A DNA stretch of 64,000 bases from Desulfobacteraceae bacterium Eth-SRB2 (GCA_004193595.1 RPGQ01000036.1:1-64000), one strand, 5' to 3'. Positions 1-9,048 are shown, counted from the stretch's first letter. Notes: generated from the sequence alone by a model not told the origin. Program-made: numbers and translations.

Positions 1-60
1 GTTCTTCCTCTCTTTTCCCTTTGGGGCTTTCCAGGGGAAGAACCTTTATCACATTTTTTT
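1..60. terminator. Possible terminator hairpin at window edge
   Basis: GTTCTTCC at 1-8 pairs with GGAAGAAC at 35-42, and a run of seven T follows at 53-59. This could end a gene lying to the left of the window. The 26-nt loop is long and the window edge hides the context, so this is tentative. Confidence 0.25.
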
Positions 61-242
61 CACGCCGGAACGGTAAAACCTTTTAGGGTCGCTCGGGCAT
101 AGCCCGAGGTTTAATTTAAAACAATTATACGACATAATACCCGGCATCTAAAGTGTCACAGGGCCAAGGTATCACGAATATTTTATGAAAATTTTCCAGA
201 GGCCTTTTTAATAGCAATAAAAATTTAAATTCCAAAAAAAGC

Positions 243-295
243 TTGACAACTGTCTGACGGTAAGTTAGCAAATTATAGAGACCGACCGGTTTGTC
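243..295 (+). promoter_or_regulatory. tetR promoter with TetR-type operator
   Basis: A consensus -35 hexamer TTGACA lies at 243-248. An imperfect palindrome GACCGACCGGTTTGTC lies at 280-295, just upstream of the tetR start at 320. A closely related palindrome occurs at 955-970 before the acyl-CoA dehydrogenase operon, so this is inferred to be the autoregulatory operator of the adjacent TetR protein. No convincing -10 box at 17 bp spacing is visible. Confidence 0.55.
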
Positions 296-319
296 TCTTT
301 TTTCGCAAAGGTTGATTCC

Positions 320-904
320 ATGAGTTTACGAGACAAAATCATTAACGAGTCCTTAAAACTGTTTTCCCTGAAAGGGTTTTTAAGCACCTCCCTTCAGGAC
401 ATTCTAAAGGCGGCCAATACGTCCAAGGGCGGGTTCTATAACCACTTCCAAAGTAAGGAGGCCCTTTTCTTTCATGTGATGGATGAGGCCCGGAGAATCT
501 GGCGCGACCGGAACCTGGCCGGGCTGGATCAAATCCAAGACCCGGTGGACAAAATCAAGCAACTTCTTGAAAACTTTTGCGAGCGGTATCTAAAAGATTC
601 GGAAAATTTTCCGGGAGGTTGCGTTTTTATCACCCTCATGGTTGAGCTTATTGATCAGCGTCCCCACCTGGCCAATGAGATCAACAAAGGCTGGCTTGGC
701 TTCAAACGGTTTATACAACGACACTTGGAAGCAGGCAAAGCCACCGGCAAATTGCGCAGCGATGTCAATACCGAAGCCGTCACAGAAATGCTGTTTGCCG
801 GAATACTGGGGGCTTCCGTAAATTATGGTGTTGAAAAATCTGACACCGTCCTGGGAAAAACCGTTCATTCGTTGATTGATTATCTTGAAAAACTAAAACC
901 CTAA
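320..904 (+). CDS. TetR/AcrR family transcriptional regulator
   Basis: This 194-residue protein has the usual TetR length and layout. An N-terminal helix-turn-helix spans about residues 20-45 (TSLQDILKAANTSKGGFYNHF region, with the conserved G-x-F/Y-x-H-F end), followed by a helical ligand-binding domain. It should bind DNA as a dimer and release on binding a small ligand, often an acyl-CoA or an electrophile in this family. Similar GACCGAC-type palindromes sit just before its start (280-295) and between it and the acyl-CoA dehydrogenase gene (955-970), so it probably represses itself and the acd-etfBA operon. The ligand is not predictable from sequence. Confidence 0.9.
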   Translation: MSLRDKIINESLKLFSLKGFLSTSLQDILKAANTSKGGFYNHFQSKEALFFHVMDEARRIWRDRNLAGLDQIQDPVDKIKQLLENFCERYLKDSENFPGGCVFITLMVELIDQRPHLANEINKGWLGFKRFIQRHLEAGKATGKLRSDVNTEAVTEMLFAGILGASVNYGVEKSDTVLGKTVHSLIDYLEKLKP

Positions 905-954
905 ACCCGTTCCCTGAGGACGGCCATTTATCGAAATCTTGTTGGCAAGATTAA

Positions 955-970
955 GACCGACAGGTCGGTC
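955..970. promoter_or_regulatory. TetR-type operator before acd-etfBA
   Basis: GACCGAC-AG-GTCGGTC has two perfect 7-bp arms. It matches the half-site of the palindrome at 280-295 in front of tetR. It lies about 155 bp before the acyl-CoA dehydrogenase start, in the 220-bp gap between tetR and that gene. Control of the operon by the neighbouring TetR protein is inferred. Confidence 0.6.
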
Positions 971-1124
971 CCCTCATCCTGAATATGCAGGGAACACCCG
1001 AAAAAAACGGCATCGGCAAACAGAATTTCTGATCTTCAATGTCCGCTGCAATTATCATTAAAAGTTTTGGAATGTTGTTTAAAAAACGAAAACCCTCAAT
1101 ATTGTTAGCAAAGGAGGCAAAAAA

Positions 1125-2261
1125 ATGATTGATTTTACTTTCACAGAAGAGCAGGAGATGTTCAGGAAGGCCGCCCGTGAATTTGCAGAAATCCAGGTTG
1201 CGCCTAAGGTTGCCGAAATGGAAGAAACCGGTGAGGTCTGTGACGAGGTTGTAAAGGCCCTGGGCGAGGCGGAGATGATGGCCCTGACCATACCGGAAGA
1301 ATACGGCGGGCTGGGCTTGGGATATACCGCCCGGTTGATTGCCCTTGAAGAAATCAGCAAAGTTTCTGTAGGCACAGCCATGATGCTCCAGGTGTTTGCC
1401 CTGGGTATCGAGCCCATCATTAAATTCGGCACCGAAGAACAGAAAAAGAAATACCTTCCCGCCTTGGCCAAAGGTAAGCGACTGGCATCCACGGCTGTCA
1501 CCGAGGCCACAGGGGGGTCAGACCCCACCGGTATCCGCACCTCATATCGGAAAGAAGGAAATGATTATATTCTCAATGGACGCAAATGCTTCATTACCAA
1601 CTCTCATATTGCCGACACAATTACGACTCTGGCTAAGGACGACGAAAATCCCAAAGCGTTTTCAACCTTTATTCTTGAAAAAGGAATGGAAGGATTCAAG
1701 CCTACCCATAAAGAGCATAAATTAGGCATGCGCGGTTGTAATACCGGAGAGTTGGCCATTGAAAACTGCCGTGTTCCCGCTAAAAACCTGGTGGGAGGTG
1801 AAGGAAAAGGCATGCGTGTTGCTTTGGGTGCCATTGGTGATGTGGGCAGAGGCGGCATGGTTGGTTGTGCCCTGGGACTTCAGGCCGCATGTCTGGAAGC
1901 ATCGGTAACGTTTGCCAACGAGCGCATCTTGTACGGCAAACCTATCAGCAATTTGCAAGCCATTCAGAACAAGCTGGCCCAAATGAAGATCGATCTGGAA
2001 GCCGGCCGCCTGTTGGGATACCGTGCCGCCGCTATTCAAGACAAAGGCGGGCGTTCAAGCAACGAATTTGCGGTGGCAAAGTATTTTACTACGGAAGCTG
2101 CGCAGAAGGCGGCAAAAATGGCCTTGGATATTCACGGGGGGTATGGTTGCATGGAAGAATATGCGGTCAGCCGCTATTTGCGTGACTCTTTCGTGCTCGG
2201 GCCTTCGGCGGGCACTTCTGATATCATGAAAGTCATCATTGCCCGCTGGGTACTGTCTTAG
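1125..2261 (+). CDS. Acyl-CoA dehydrogenase family flavoprotein lacking the usual catalytic Glu
   Basis: This is a full-length (378 aa) acyl-CoA dehydrogenase with an AAAGGAGG ribosome site 7 bp before the ATG. N-terminal, middle (TEATGGSDP, the FAD/substrate motif near 126-134) and C-terminal domains (IHGGYG and RYLRD) are all present. These enzymes pass electrons from FAD to ETF, whose two subunits are encoded directly downstream. Aligned by eye without gaps to medium-chain dehydrogenase, the catalytic Glu of the YEGT motif is Ala362 (PSAGTSDI). The alternative base site used by isovaleryl-CoA dehydrogenase, just before the helix-G Arg, is Gly241. The base, and hence the substrate, is therefore unclear. 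An unusual acyl-CoA or a non-standard dehydrogenation is possible. Confidence 0.93.
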   Translation: MIDFTFTEEQEMFRKAAREFAEIQVAPKVAEMEETGEVCDEVVKALGEAEMMALTIPEEYGGLGLGYTARLIALEEISKVSVGTAMMLQVFALGIEPIIKFGTEEQKKKYLPALAKGKRLASTAVTEATGGSDPTGIRTSYRKEGNDYILNGRKCFITNSHIADTITTLAKDDENPKAFSTFILEKGMEGFKPTHKEHKLGMRGCNTGELAIENCRVPAKNLVGGEGKGMRVALGAIGDVGRGGMVGCALGLQAACLEASVTFANERILYGKPISNLQAIQNKLAQMKIDLEAGRLLGYRAAAIQDKGGRSSNEFAVAKYFTTEAAQKAAKMALDIHGGYGCMEEYAVSRYLRDSFVLGPSAGTSDIMKVIIARWVLS

Positions 2262-2292
2262 TATACTCCAAGCTTTAGGAAGAGGTTATCCA

Positions 2293-3090
2293 ATGATGAA
2301 AATCGTCGTATGTGTTAAAGCGGTTCCTGATCCACAGCAAGCCTGCAATATCAGAATCGATCCCGTTACCAAAACCCTCATGCGATGTGAGGTCCCGCTG
2401 GTTTTGAATCCCCTTGATAAAAACGCAATGCAGGCCGCCCTTGATCTCAAAGAGCAGTTTGATGCGCATATAACGGCACTCAGCATGGGACCTCCGGATG
2501 CAGAGGGGATCGTCAGGGAATGTTTGGCGTTAGGCGCCGACCAGGGAATTCTGCTTTCCGATCGGGCTTTTGCCGGTGCCGATGCCTATGCCACCGCCTA
2601 TACGCTTGCTACAGCAATCGCGAAAATCGGACCGGTCCATGTGATTTTTTGTGGAATGGCCAGCAGCGACGGAAGTACCGAATGGGTCGGCCCGGAGATC
2701 GCCTCGTTTTTAGATCTACCGGTGGTGACCATGGTGGAAGAAATAGTGGAATGCCGGTCTCTACAGTGGAAAGTCAAAGCTAGCCTTGCCCATGGATACC
2801 GTTTGATGCAGGTGCAACTGCCGGCGGTATTCACGGTTACTCGCGAGCTGAATACACCACGAGCCCTTGTTTTCTCAGGAATTATCAAAGCCCGTAAAAA
2901 GTCGATCGTCCGTTGGGGGATCGATGATCTTGGTGTGCCGGCGGAAGCGGTAGGCTTGAAAGGATCACCCACGATTGTTTCCAAACTGACCACCACACAG
3001 AGCAAGCGGGAAGTGAATATTCTTACCGGTACGCGCGAGGAAAAGGCAACGCAACTACTCCAGAAGCTGGTGGATTCCGGGGTAGTATAG
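2293..3090 (+). CDS. etfB: Electron transfer flavoprotein, beta subunit
   Basis: This is the beta subunit of ETF, which with EtfA accepts electrons from acyl-CoA dehydrogenases and passes them to the membrane quinone pool or another acceptor. The protein opens with the family's KIVVCVKAVPDP strand and has the internal region that binds AMP in this family. The start at 2293 is chosen because a TAGGAAGAGG ribosome site ends 7 bp before it. A longer open frame back to 2239 has no ribosome site and no family homology. The length is 265 aa. It lies 31 bp after the dehydrogenase stop and 16 bp before etfA, which is a clear operon. Confidence 0.93.
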   Translation: MMKIVVCVKAVPDPQQACNIRIDPVTKTLMRCEVPLVLNPLDKNAMQAALDLKEQFDAHITALSMGPPDAEGIVRECLALGADQGILLSDRAFAGADAYATAYTLATAIAKIGPVHVIFCGMASSDGSTEWVGPEIASFLDLPVVTMVEEIVECRSLQWKVKASLAHGYRLMQVQLPAVFTVTRELNTPRALVFSGIIKARKKSIVRWGIDDLGVPAEAVGLKGSPTIVSKLTTTQSKREVNILTGTREEKATQLLQKLVDSGVV

Positions 3091-3106
3091 AAGAAAGGAT
3101 GTGGTG

Positions 3107-4111
3107 ATGAAAAACGATTATGGTCCGGTTTGGGTTATTGTCGAGCAGCGGGACTGTCGTATACGAAGCGTTTCTTTACAGCTTATGGGCCAGGCTCAAA
3201 AACTGGCCGCCGGACTGAACACAACTGTGGAAGCCGTGCTTTTCGGGAACCTGATGGAACACCACGTCCAACCGCTGTTTGCCGCCGGTGCCGATCGGGT
3301 GTTTCTGGGCAGCAACCCGCAGCTGGCGTTTTACGAACCCGAAATCTATGTCCGGGCGATGGTCCGCCTTGCACAGGAGCATGAACCGGAAATCATCTTA
3401 CTCGGTTCCACCGCCATGGGCCGAGAATTGGCACCCCTTGTGGCCGCTCGACTGCAAACCGGCCTGACCGCGCACTGCATCGACCTGGTGCTCGATGAAA
3501 ACAACATATTAGAACAACGCATTCCGGCCTATGGGGGATTGCTTTCCATAATCTGCCCGCAAAAGCGTCCCCAAATGGCCACCATCGCCAAGGGGGTTTT
3601 CCCCATACCTGAGCCGGACCCAAACCGATCCGGAGAAATCATCCCGGTCGCGGTGCCGGAGGATATGTCCCCGCGCTTACAAACCCTGGAAGTTGTCCAT
3701 GAAATACCGGATGAAATTCCTCTTGAATCCGCTGCCATCGTTATCGCCGGTGGCGCCGGGGCGGGCGATCCTGACGGGTGGCGGCAAATCGCCGATCTGG
3801 CGGATGCACTCAACGCAGCCTTGGGGTGCACACGGCCGGTGGTTGATGAAGGCTGGGCACCGCTGGAGTCGATGATCGGGCAGAGTGGGAGGATGGTCAG
3901 CCCGGAGCTTTACATCGGGGTGGGGCTGTCCGGTGAGCAGCAGCACATGGTGGGCATCACCGGGGCAAAGGTGATGGTGGCAATTAACAATGACGCAAAG
4001 TCGCCGGTCTTTGATCAGGTCGATTATGGCGTGGTTGACGACTGCAGAGAGTTTGTACCGGTGCTGATCGAAAAGATCAAAGCATACCAAAAAAACCAAG
4101 TTACCTGCTGA
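3107..4111 (+). CDS. etfA: Electron transfer flavoprotein, alpha subunit
   Basis: This is the 334-aa alpha subunit of ETF. The C-terminal FAD domain is recognisable in its GGAGAGDPDGW, RPVVDEGWAP, GQSGRMVSPELYIGVG and VMVAINND segments, which match the family's SGGRG, GQTGK, P-E-LYIA-G-SG and VAINKD motifs. GTG codons at 3101 and 3104 are in frame, but the AGAAAGGA site at 3092-3099 is correctly spaced only for the ATG at 3107. It is the last gene of the tetR-linked acyl-CoA dehydrogenase operon. The substrate enzyme is presumably the adjacent dehydrogenase. Confidence 0.93.
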   Translation: MKNDYGPVWVIVEQRDCRIRSVSLQLMGQAQKLAAGLNTTVEAVLFGNLMEHHVQPLFAAGADRVFLGSNPQLAFYEPEIYVRAMVRLAQEHEPEIILLGSTAMGRELAPLVAARLQTGLTAHCIDLVLDENNILEQRIPAYGGLLSIICPQKRPQMATIAKGVFPIPEPDPNRSGEIIPVAVPEDMSPRLQTLEVVHEIPDEIPLESAAIVIAGGAGAGDPDGWRQIADLADALNAALGCTRPVVDEGWAPLESMIGQSGRMVSPELYIGVGLSGEQQHMVGITGAKVMVAINNDAKSPVFDQVDYGVVDDCREFVPVLIEKIKAYQKNQVTC

Positions 4112-4187
4112 AATATTAAGCAATAACTCAATTGAGGTAATTTTTTATGTATTGCCAGAACCGCAATTGAGACACGATGTGGTAAAC

Positions 4188-4356
4188 TTAGGGGCTTCGC
4201 CCCAATTGGAATTATGGAATACTGGAGTATTGGAATGCTGGGTGAGCTTGTCCTGAACGAAGTTGAAGGAAAGGAGTTTTTTTTACAATTTAAATGGGTT
4301 ATTTCCCGCTTTTATACCCAATATTCCAGCATTCCAGCATTCCAGTATTCCATACC
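4188..4356. repeat. Palindromic repeat of iterated 8-bp units (family P, copy 1)
   Basis: The copy opens with a small hairpin head (GGGGCTTCGCCCC). The left arm is built of 8-bp steps TGGAATAC, TGGAGTAT, TGGAATGC and then TGGGT. The right arm, read on the other strand, runs TGGAATAC, TGGAATGC, TGGAATGC, TGGAATAT, TGGGT. The arms thus pair but differ by one 8-bp unit. Related copies lie near 56590, 58226 and 60415, a head-only copy at 47875 and a weak one at 26938. It fills most of the 330-bp gap between etfA and the MFS gene. Confidence 0.75.
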
Positions 4357-4442
4357 CATGGCACAAACAGGATACCATTTAAAGACTGACTATTGATTTC
4401 ATATAGTTGAAAAATGCCCGATACATTCTATACGGTTCAACA

Positions 4443-5780
4443 ATGGATAAAGATAAAAAAGCTATTTGGGGCTGGGCCATTTATGACTGGGCAAATTCTG
4501 CTTTTGCCACAGCCGTGATGGCCGGTTTTTTCCCCATATTCTTTAAAGAGTATTGGAGCTATGGCGCTGATGTCAACATGAGTACTGCCCGGCTCGGATT
4601 AGGCAACTCTATTGCCGGCATTATTGTGGCCTTAATGGCTCCTGTTCTGGGTGCAATTGCCGACAAAGGGTCTGTGAAAAAAAAATTTTTGATCTTTTTT
4701 GCATACCTGGGGGTACTGATGACTGCTGCTCTATTTCTGGTTCAAAAAGGAGATTGGGGCTGGGCCATTTTCATATATATAATTGGAATTATCGGATTCT
4801 CCGGTGCAAATATATTTTACGATTCTCTTTTGCCGAGCGTGGCGGATGAAGACAAAATAGACTATATATCCGGTTTAGGCTATGCCATGGGATACCTTGG
4901 CGGCGGACTACTTTTTCTTGTGACCGTATTCCTGACATTACTGCCGGAGAAATTCGGATTGTCTGATGCAGAAACTGCTATCAGATATGCCTTTATTTTA
5001 GTGGCGTCATGGTGGGGCCTGTTTACTATTTTTACTATTTTGTGGGTACAAGAGGAAGAAACAGCCACCACCCCACCCCAAGGCGTTAGTTTCATCGCCG
5101 ATGGTTTCCGGCAGTTAATCGGAACATTTAAAAAAATTCGTCATCTGAAAACTGTCCTTCTTTTTTTAGTCGCCTATTGGTTCTACATTGACGGAGTGGA
5201 TACTATCATTCGGATGGCAGTCGATTATGGCATGTCCATTGGATTTTCTTCAAATGATTTAATTGTGGCTCTTTTAATCACACAATTCGTGGGGTTTCCT
5301 TCTGCTCTGGTATTCGGAAAACTGGGTCAGCGGTGGAGCGTACGCAAATCTATTTTTATAGCCATCGGTGTTTACATATTTATCACGATATGGGGAACAA
5401 TGATGACAACCCAACAGGAGTTCTACGTTCTGGCCGTCATCGTTGGTTTGGTCCAGGGAGGTATTCAAGCCCTGAGTCGGTCTTATTATTCGCGGTTAAT
5501 CCCTAAAAACCAGGCTGCTGAATACTATGGTTTTTATAATATGGTGGGTAAATTTGGGACGATTCTAGGTCCGGTGTTGATGGGCATTGTTGGACTGATA
5601 GCCCGTCGGGTTTTGATACCGCCCTCCCCTACACCCGAGCAGATAGCACATGTCGGGCAGTTAGCTTCTCGCTGGGGGATTGCTTCTATTTCGCTCCTTT
5701 TTATCATCGGCGCTATCCTTTTCTTTTTTGTGGATGAAGAAAAGGGCAGGATCGAAGCGGCTTATTTATCAGAGATATAA
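4443..5780 (+). CDS. MFS transporter, UMF1/Atg22-like
   Basis: This is a polytopic membrane protein of about 445 aa. It begins with the family signature W-x-W-x-x-YDWANSAFAT and has about twelve hydrophobic segments, including a G-x-x-x-D-R/K loop (GAIADKGSVKKK) after the second helix. Members resemble the yeast vacuolar effluxer Atg22, and bacterial substrates are generally unknown. The frame opens with a TTG at 4407, but the ATG at 4443 places the YDWANSA signature at its usual distance from the N-terminus. It is separated from etfA by a repeat, so it is probably transcribed on its own. Confidence 0.85.
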   Translation: MDKDKKAIWGWAIYDWANSAFATAVMAGFFPIFFKEYWSYGADVNMSTARLGLGNSIAGIIVALMAPVLGAIADKGSVKKKFLIFFAYLGVLMTAALFLVQKGDWGWAIFIYIIGIIGFSGANIFYDSLLPSVADEDKIDYISGLGYAMGYLGGGLLFLVTVFLTLLPEKFGLSDAETAIRYAFILVASWWGLFTIFTILWVQEEETATTPPQGVSFIADGFRQLIGTFKKIRHLKTVLLFLVAYWFYIDGVDTIIRMAVDYGMSIGFSSNDLIVALLITQFVGFPSALVFGKLGQRWSVRKSIFIAIGVYIFITIWGTMMTTQQEFYVLAVIVGLVQGGIQALSRSYYSRLIPKNQAAEYYGFYNMVGKFGTILGPVLMGIVGLIARRVLIPPSPTPEQIAHVGQLASRWGIASISLLFIIGAILFFFVDEEKGRIEAAYLSEI

Positions 5781-5856
5781 TCTGCCATAAAATCAGGAAC
5801 AAGACCGTTTTCCCCAGTGTGTATGCAAAACTTTAAAATATTACCGTTGGAAAGTC

Positions 5857-6459
5857 ATGAAGGAAAACCATCTGTATAATGCACTTTTGAATTTTTTTCC
5901 TGAAAGCGATGCCTTTTTACTGGCAGAGCTTCTGAATGATAACCTTTGTAAAAAAACGATTCGCTACCAAGAAATCGACATAGTGGAAAGTCAAAAAAAG
6001 GATTTGATACTGCTGGCTTTTGAAGAGCGGATCCTGATTCCAGTCAAATCTCGGGGCGGCCCTGCATGGGAAGACAAAATCCTCGATTTCAGAAATAAGA
6101 GCACCTTTTTTATCCCGCCTGTTGTCAAGGCTATGTTAGATACGATGAGAGAGACCGGGGAACTTTCTTGTGAAACGGCTGTCAGAAAGACGTTAACCCG
6201 CGTGGTTCAGGAAAATATTAGTGGTTTTGTTAACCTGTTGCAAACCCTCATGAAACATTCGGATAATTATACTTTTGAAACTGGACTGCTGGAAATTTTT
6301 TTCAACCAGGCAACTATGGATTGTGATCTCCATGACATTATTGACGTCTTTGTCATCTTCGGAATTATAAGCCCCTGCTCCCAGAAATCCCTGATGACCG
6401 GCTTGTCATGGTATGAGATTAATTCAACCCTGTACTGGGACAAGACGTTTCTTTCATAA
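5857..6459 (+). CDS. Conserved hypothetical protein with a truncated paralogue nearby
   Basis: This 200-residue protein is not from a family I recognise, and is mainly helical by eye, with no signal peptide or membrane segment. Its C-terminal about 85 residues (FETGLLEIFF, DLHDIIDVFVIFGI, KSLMTGLSWYEIN, TLYWDKTF) are repeated nearly identically by a broken copy at 10779-11054. That shows a lineage-specific duplication. A reasonable ribosome site (TTGGAAAG) precedes the ATG. No function is proposed. Confidence 0.7.
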   Translation: MKENHLYNALLNFFPESDAFLLAELLNDNLCKKTIRYQEIDIVESQKKDLILLAFEERILIPVKSRGGPAWEDKILDFRNKSTFFIPPVVKAMLDTMRETGELSCETAVRKTLTRVVQENISGFVNLLQTLMKHSDNYTFETGLLEIFFNQATMDCDLHDIIDVFVIFGIISPCSQKSLMTGLSWYEINSTLYWDKTFLS

Positions 6460-6569
6460 ATATAATAGAAAAACCGATAAAATTCTGCTAATAATAATTT
6501 TACATATGGTTCTCTTGTGTTTAATCGAGTTTGGTCGAATCTCAGTTTAAAAGGGGATACACTCCTCCT

Positions 6570-7115
6570 ATGAAAAGATCAATTTCCCAGAGTATAATTT
6601 TATTGGTTCTATCCATTTTATGCATTGCCGGATGTTTGCTTGTAAAGCATATCCTTCAGCTTCCGTTCGGGCAAACAAATGATGCCCTTCACAAAAAGAA
6701 ATCCGCCTTTACTCTCGATTTTTTAATCCCAAGCGCGACCTACATCCATGATAAAATGACCATCGGTGAAATCATAAAGGTTCGCGCCAAAAAGGAAACT
6801 TCTTTTTATGAAAGTATACTCAAATCCATAGCAGATTTGATTCCTGTCCCATACCGGCATGCAGCGAATTTCATCGTATTTCTCTTTTGGACCTTTCTCT
6901 TCATGACCTTCTTCAGAGTCTTCACCTTTCTGGGATACTCAAGAGCACTTCGTGGAAGCCTCCTTTTAGGAGGCTTGGTCTATTTTTTTATGCCTGACTT
7001 TTTACCTGGAAAGATTGATGACAGTGCTTTTGTCGGCATTCCCATATCGATTATCATTCTCCGATCATATATTTCTTGGAGGAAGAAAAAAAGAGATAAA
7101 GTAGAAATAAGTTAG
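6570..7115 (+). CDS. Hypothetical membrane protein with YkvA-like motif
   Basis: This is a protein of about 181 residues. The N-terminal hydrophobic stretch ends in IAGC, which could be a lipobox or simply a first membrane helix. A hydrophobic pair lies around residues 100-150, and then the motif MPDFLPGKIDDSAFVGIP, which resembles the P-D-F-I-P-G-x-x-D-D motif of the YkvA/DUF1232 family. The ATG at 6570 follows AAGGGGAT and is preferred to the GTG at 6531. The function is unknown. Confidence 0.6.
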   Translation: MKRSISQSIILLVLSILCIAGCLLVKHILQLPFGQTNDALHKKKSAFTLDFLIPSATYIHDKMTIGEIIKVRAKKETSFYESILKSIADLIPVPYRHAANFIVFLFWTFLFMTFFRVFTFLGYSRALRGSLLLGGLVYFFMPDFLPGKIDDSAFVGIPISIIILRSYISWRKKKRDKVEIS

Positions 7116-7236
7116 GGTGTTGTCATATTAGTACGTCGATGAAGAAGTTGCCAAAATCAATGAGTTGAAAAAAATTGGGGGTTGTTTTGTCATAATAGAA
7201 ATGTTTCATGGAAATCGGGGATCGGAGCGTGTGAAA

Positions 7237-8391
7237 ATGTTTGGAAAATCATCCTATGAAAAATTGCAGGAAAAGATTAAGGCGTTAGAGAAAGATGCCG
7301 TCGAGTACCGGCAGATGGAAAATATCCTGCGGGAGAACGGTGAGAAATACAAGGAACTTGCTGATTTGCTCCCTCAAACTGTCTTTGAAATTGATCTTTC
7401 GGGAAACCTTACATTTTCCAACCCGAATGTACCCCAATCCTTTGGCTATGCTCAAGAGGCTTTTGATAGGGGTTTAAACGTCGAGAAGCTCATTGTTTCG
7501 GAAGACAGAGATAGGTTTTCAGCCAATAAGACAAGGGCGCTGAGGGGGGAACAGACCGGTGGGAATGGCTACACCATGTTGAGGAAAGACGGCAGTATAT
7601 TTCCTGTCGTTTTTTACTCAAACCCTATCAGCCGGGATGGAAAACCAGTAGGATTGAAAGGGATCATTATTGACATTTCTGAGGTCAAAAAAAAAGATAT
7701 GGTGTTGCGTGAATCCGAAAGAAAACTTCGTCTGCTGTCTTCCCATTTATTGACGGTTCAGGAAAGAGAAAGAAGACGAATTTCAATGGAACTTCACGAT
7801 GAAGTGGGACAATCACTTACGGTATTGAAACTCCAGATAAGATCTATAAAAAATAAACTGAATGACAGCCAAACAGATCTAAAAGAGGATTGTGTCAAGA
7901 TACTGAAATACGTGGATCAAACCATTGAAAATGTCCGAAGATTTTCCAGGGATTTCGGTTCTTCAATTCTGGAAGATCTGGGCTTGTGCGCCGCCCTTAG
8001 ATGGATAGCTGAAGATTTTGAGAAATATTCCAATATTAATATCTCCCTTGATATCGAGCAGATCGACAATCTGTTTTCCCGTGAATCACAAATTATTATT
8101 TACAGAATATTCCAGGAAGCAATTACAAATATAGATAAGCATGCCCATGCCGACCATTTATCGATTGTTATCATGAAAAAGAAAAAAAATGTTTTTTTTC
8201 AAATTGTTGATGATGGGAAGGGCTTTGATAAAAAACAGATCGGGAATAGAAGCTCCGATGTAATCGGCTTAGGCTTGACGGCCATGAATGAACGTGCAAG
8301 GATGCTTGGCGGTACACTGAAAATTTTTAGCCAAAAACAAAAAGGAACCCGGATAACTCTTAACGTCCCAATTTGTGAAAAGGGGAAATAG
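7237..8391 (+). CDS. PAS-domain sensor histidine kinase, NarX/HisKA_3 type
   Basis: This 384-residue kinase is predicted to be soluble, with no membrane segment. A short coiled coil leads into a PAS domain (about residues 40-155). The dimerisation/phosphoacceptor domain follows, with the HisKA_3 signature RRRISMELHDEVGQ (His187 is the expected phosphorylation site), and then a HATPase domain with DDGKGFD and GLGLTAMNERA. Four bp downstream lies a LuxR-type response regulator, its likely partner. The stimulus sensed by the PAS domain is unknown. The start at 7237 is preferred because an upstream extension to 7165 lacks homology. Confidence 0.88.
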   Translation: MFGKSSYEKLQEKIKALEKDAVEYRQMENILRENGEKYKELADLLPQTVFEIDLSGNLTFSNPNVPQSFGYAQEAFDRGLNVEKLIVSEDRDRFSANKTRALRGEQTGGNGYTMLRKDGSIFPVVFYSNPISRDGKPVGLKGIIIDISEVKKKDMVLRESERKLRLLSSHLLTVQERERRRISMELHDEVGQSLTVLKLQIRSIKNKLNDSQTDLKEDCVKILKYVDQTIENVRRFSRDFGSSILEDLGLCAALRWIAEDFEKYSNINISLDIEQIDNLFSRESQIIIYRIFQEAITNIDKHAHADHLSIVIMKKKKNVFFQIVDDGKGFDKKQIGNRSSDVIGLGLTAMNERARMLGGTLKIFSQKQKGTRITLNVPICEKGK

Positions 8392-8394
8392 ACC

Positions 8395-9048
8395 GTGAAT
8401 GCGTATCGTATTTTGCTGGCTGATGATCATGTTATGCTTCGAAATGGAATAAAAAAGATCATCGAAGAGTCGGATGATATGGAGGTCGTCGCAGAAACCG
8501 GGGACGGATTAGAACTTCTGAACCTGCTGAAAAGCATTAATCCCCACATGATCATACTCGATATATCCATGCCAAATTTGAGGGGGATTGAGGCGGCCCA
8601 TGAGATCAAGATGGTCTATCCTGAAATCAAGATAGTTATTCTGACCATGCATAAAAAAAAAGAATATCTCTATCATGCACTCTCAGCCGGCGCTGACGGC
8701 TACCTGCTAAAAGAAGATACCGGAGAAGAGCTTTTAACCGCCATTACTAAAATCCGACGGGGAGGGATTTGTTTATCTCCCATTCTTTCAGAAGAGTTGA
8801 CGGAAGAGTTGATAAGGTTCTACCGAAACGGCAGAAAACCTCTGGATGATCCTTTGACCATTCGAGAAAAGGAAATATTAAAACTAATTGCTGAAGATAA
8901 ATCAAGCAAAGAGATTGCTAACCTTCTGTTTATAAGCGTCCGGACGGTTGGGCATCATCGTGCGAGCATTATGAAAAAACTGAATGTAAATAAAATTGCC
9001 GGACTGGTAAAATATGCCATTCAAAAAGGATACACTTCAAACTCGTAA
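8395..9048 (+). CDS. NarL/FixJ-type response regulator
   Basis: This is a 217-residue two-domain regulator. The receiver domain has the acidic pair DD near the N-terminus, Asp56 in ILDISMPN as phosphoacceptor, the conserved Thr in ILTMH and the Lys in YLLKED. A LuxR-type helix-turn-helix covers about residues 150-210 (LTIREKEILKLIAE, SSKEIANLLFISVRTVGHH). A GTG start follows an AAAAGGGG site. It is encoded right after the kinase and should be phosphorylated by it. Its target promoters are not evident, but a 24-bp triple repeat lies about 200 bp downstream. Confidence 0.92.
   Translation: MNAYRILLADDHVMLRNGIKKIIEESDDMEVVAETGDGLELLNLLKSINPHMIILDISMPNLRGIEAAHEIKMVYPEIKIVILTMHKKKEYLYHALSAGADGYLLKEDTGEELLTAITKIRRGGICLSPILSEELTEELIRFYRNGRKPLDDPLTIREKEILKLIAEDKSSKEIANLLFISVRTVGHHRASIMKKLNVNKIAGLVKYAIQKGYTSNS

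Noticed and set aside
4110-4145. CTCAATTGAG followed by a T-run after etfA as a terminator
   Set aside because: The 10-bp palindrome has no room for a loop, so it cannot form a proper hairpin.
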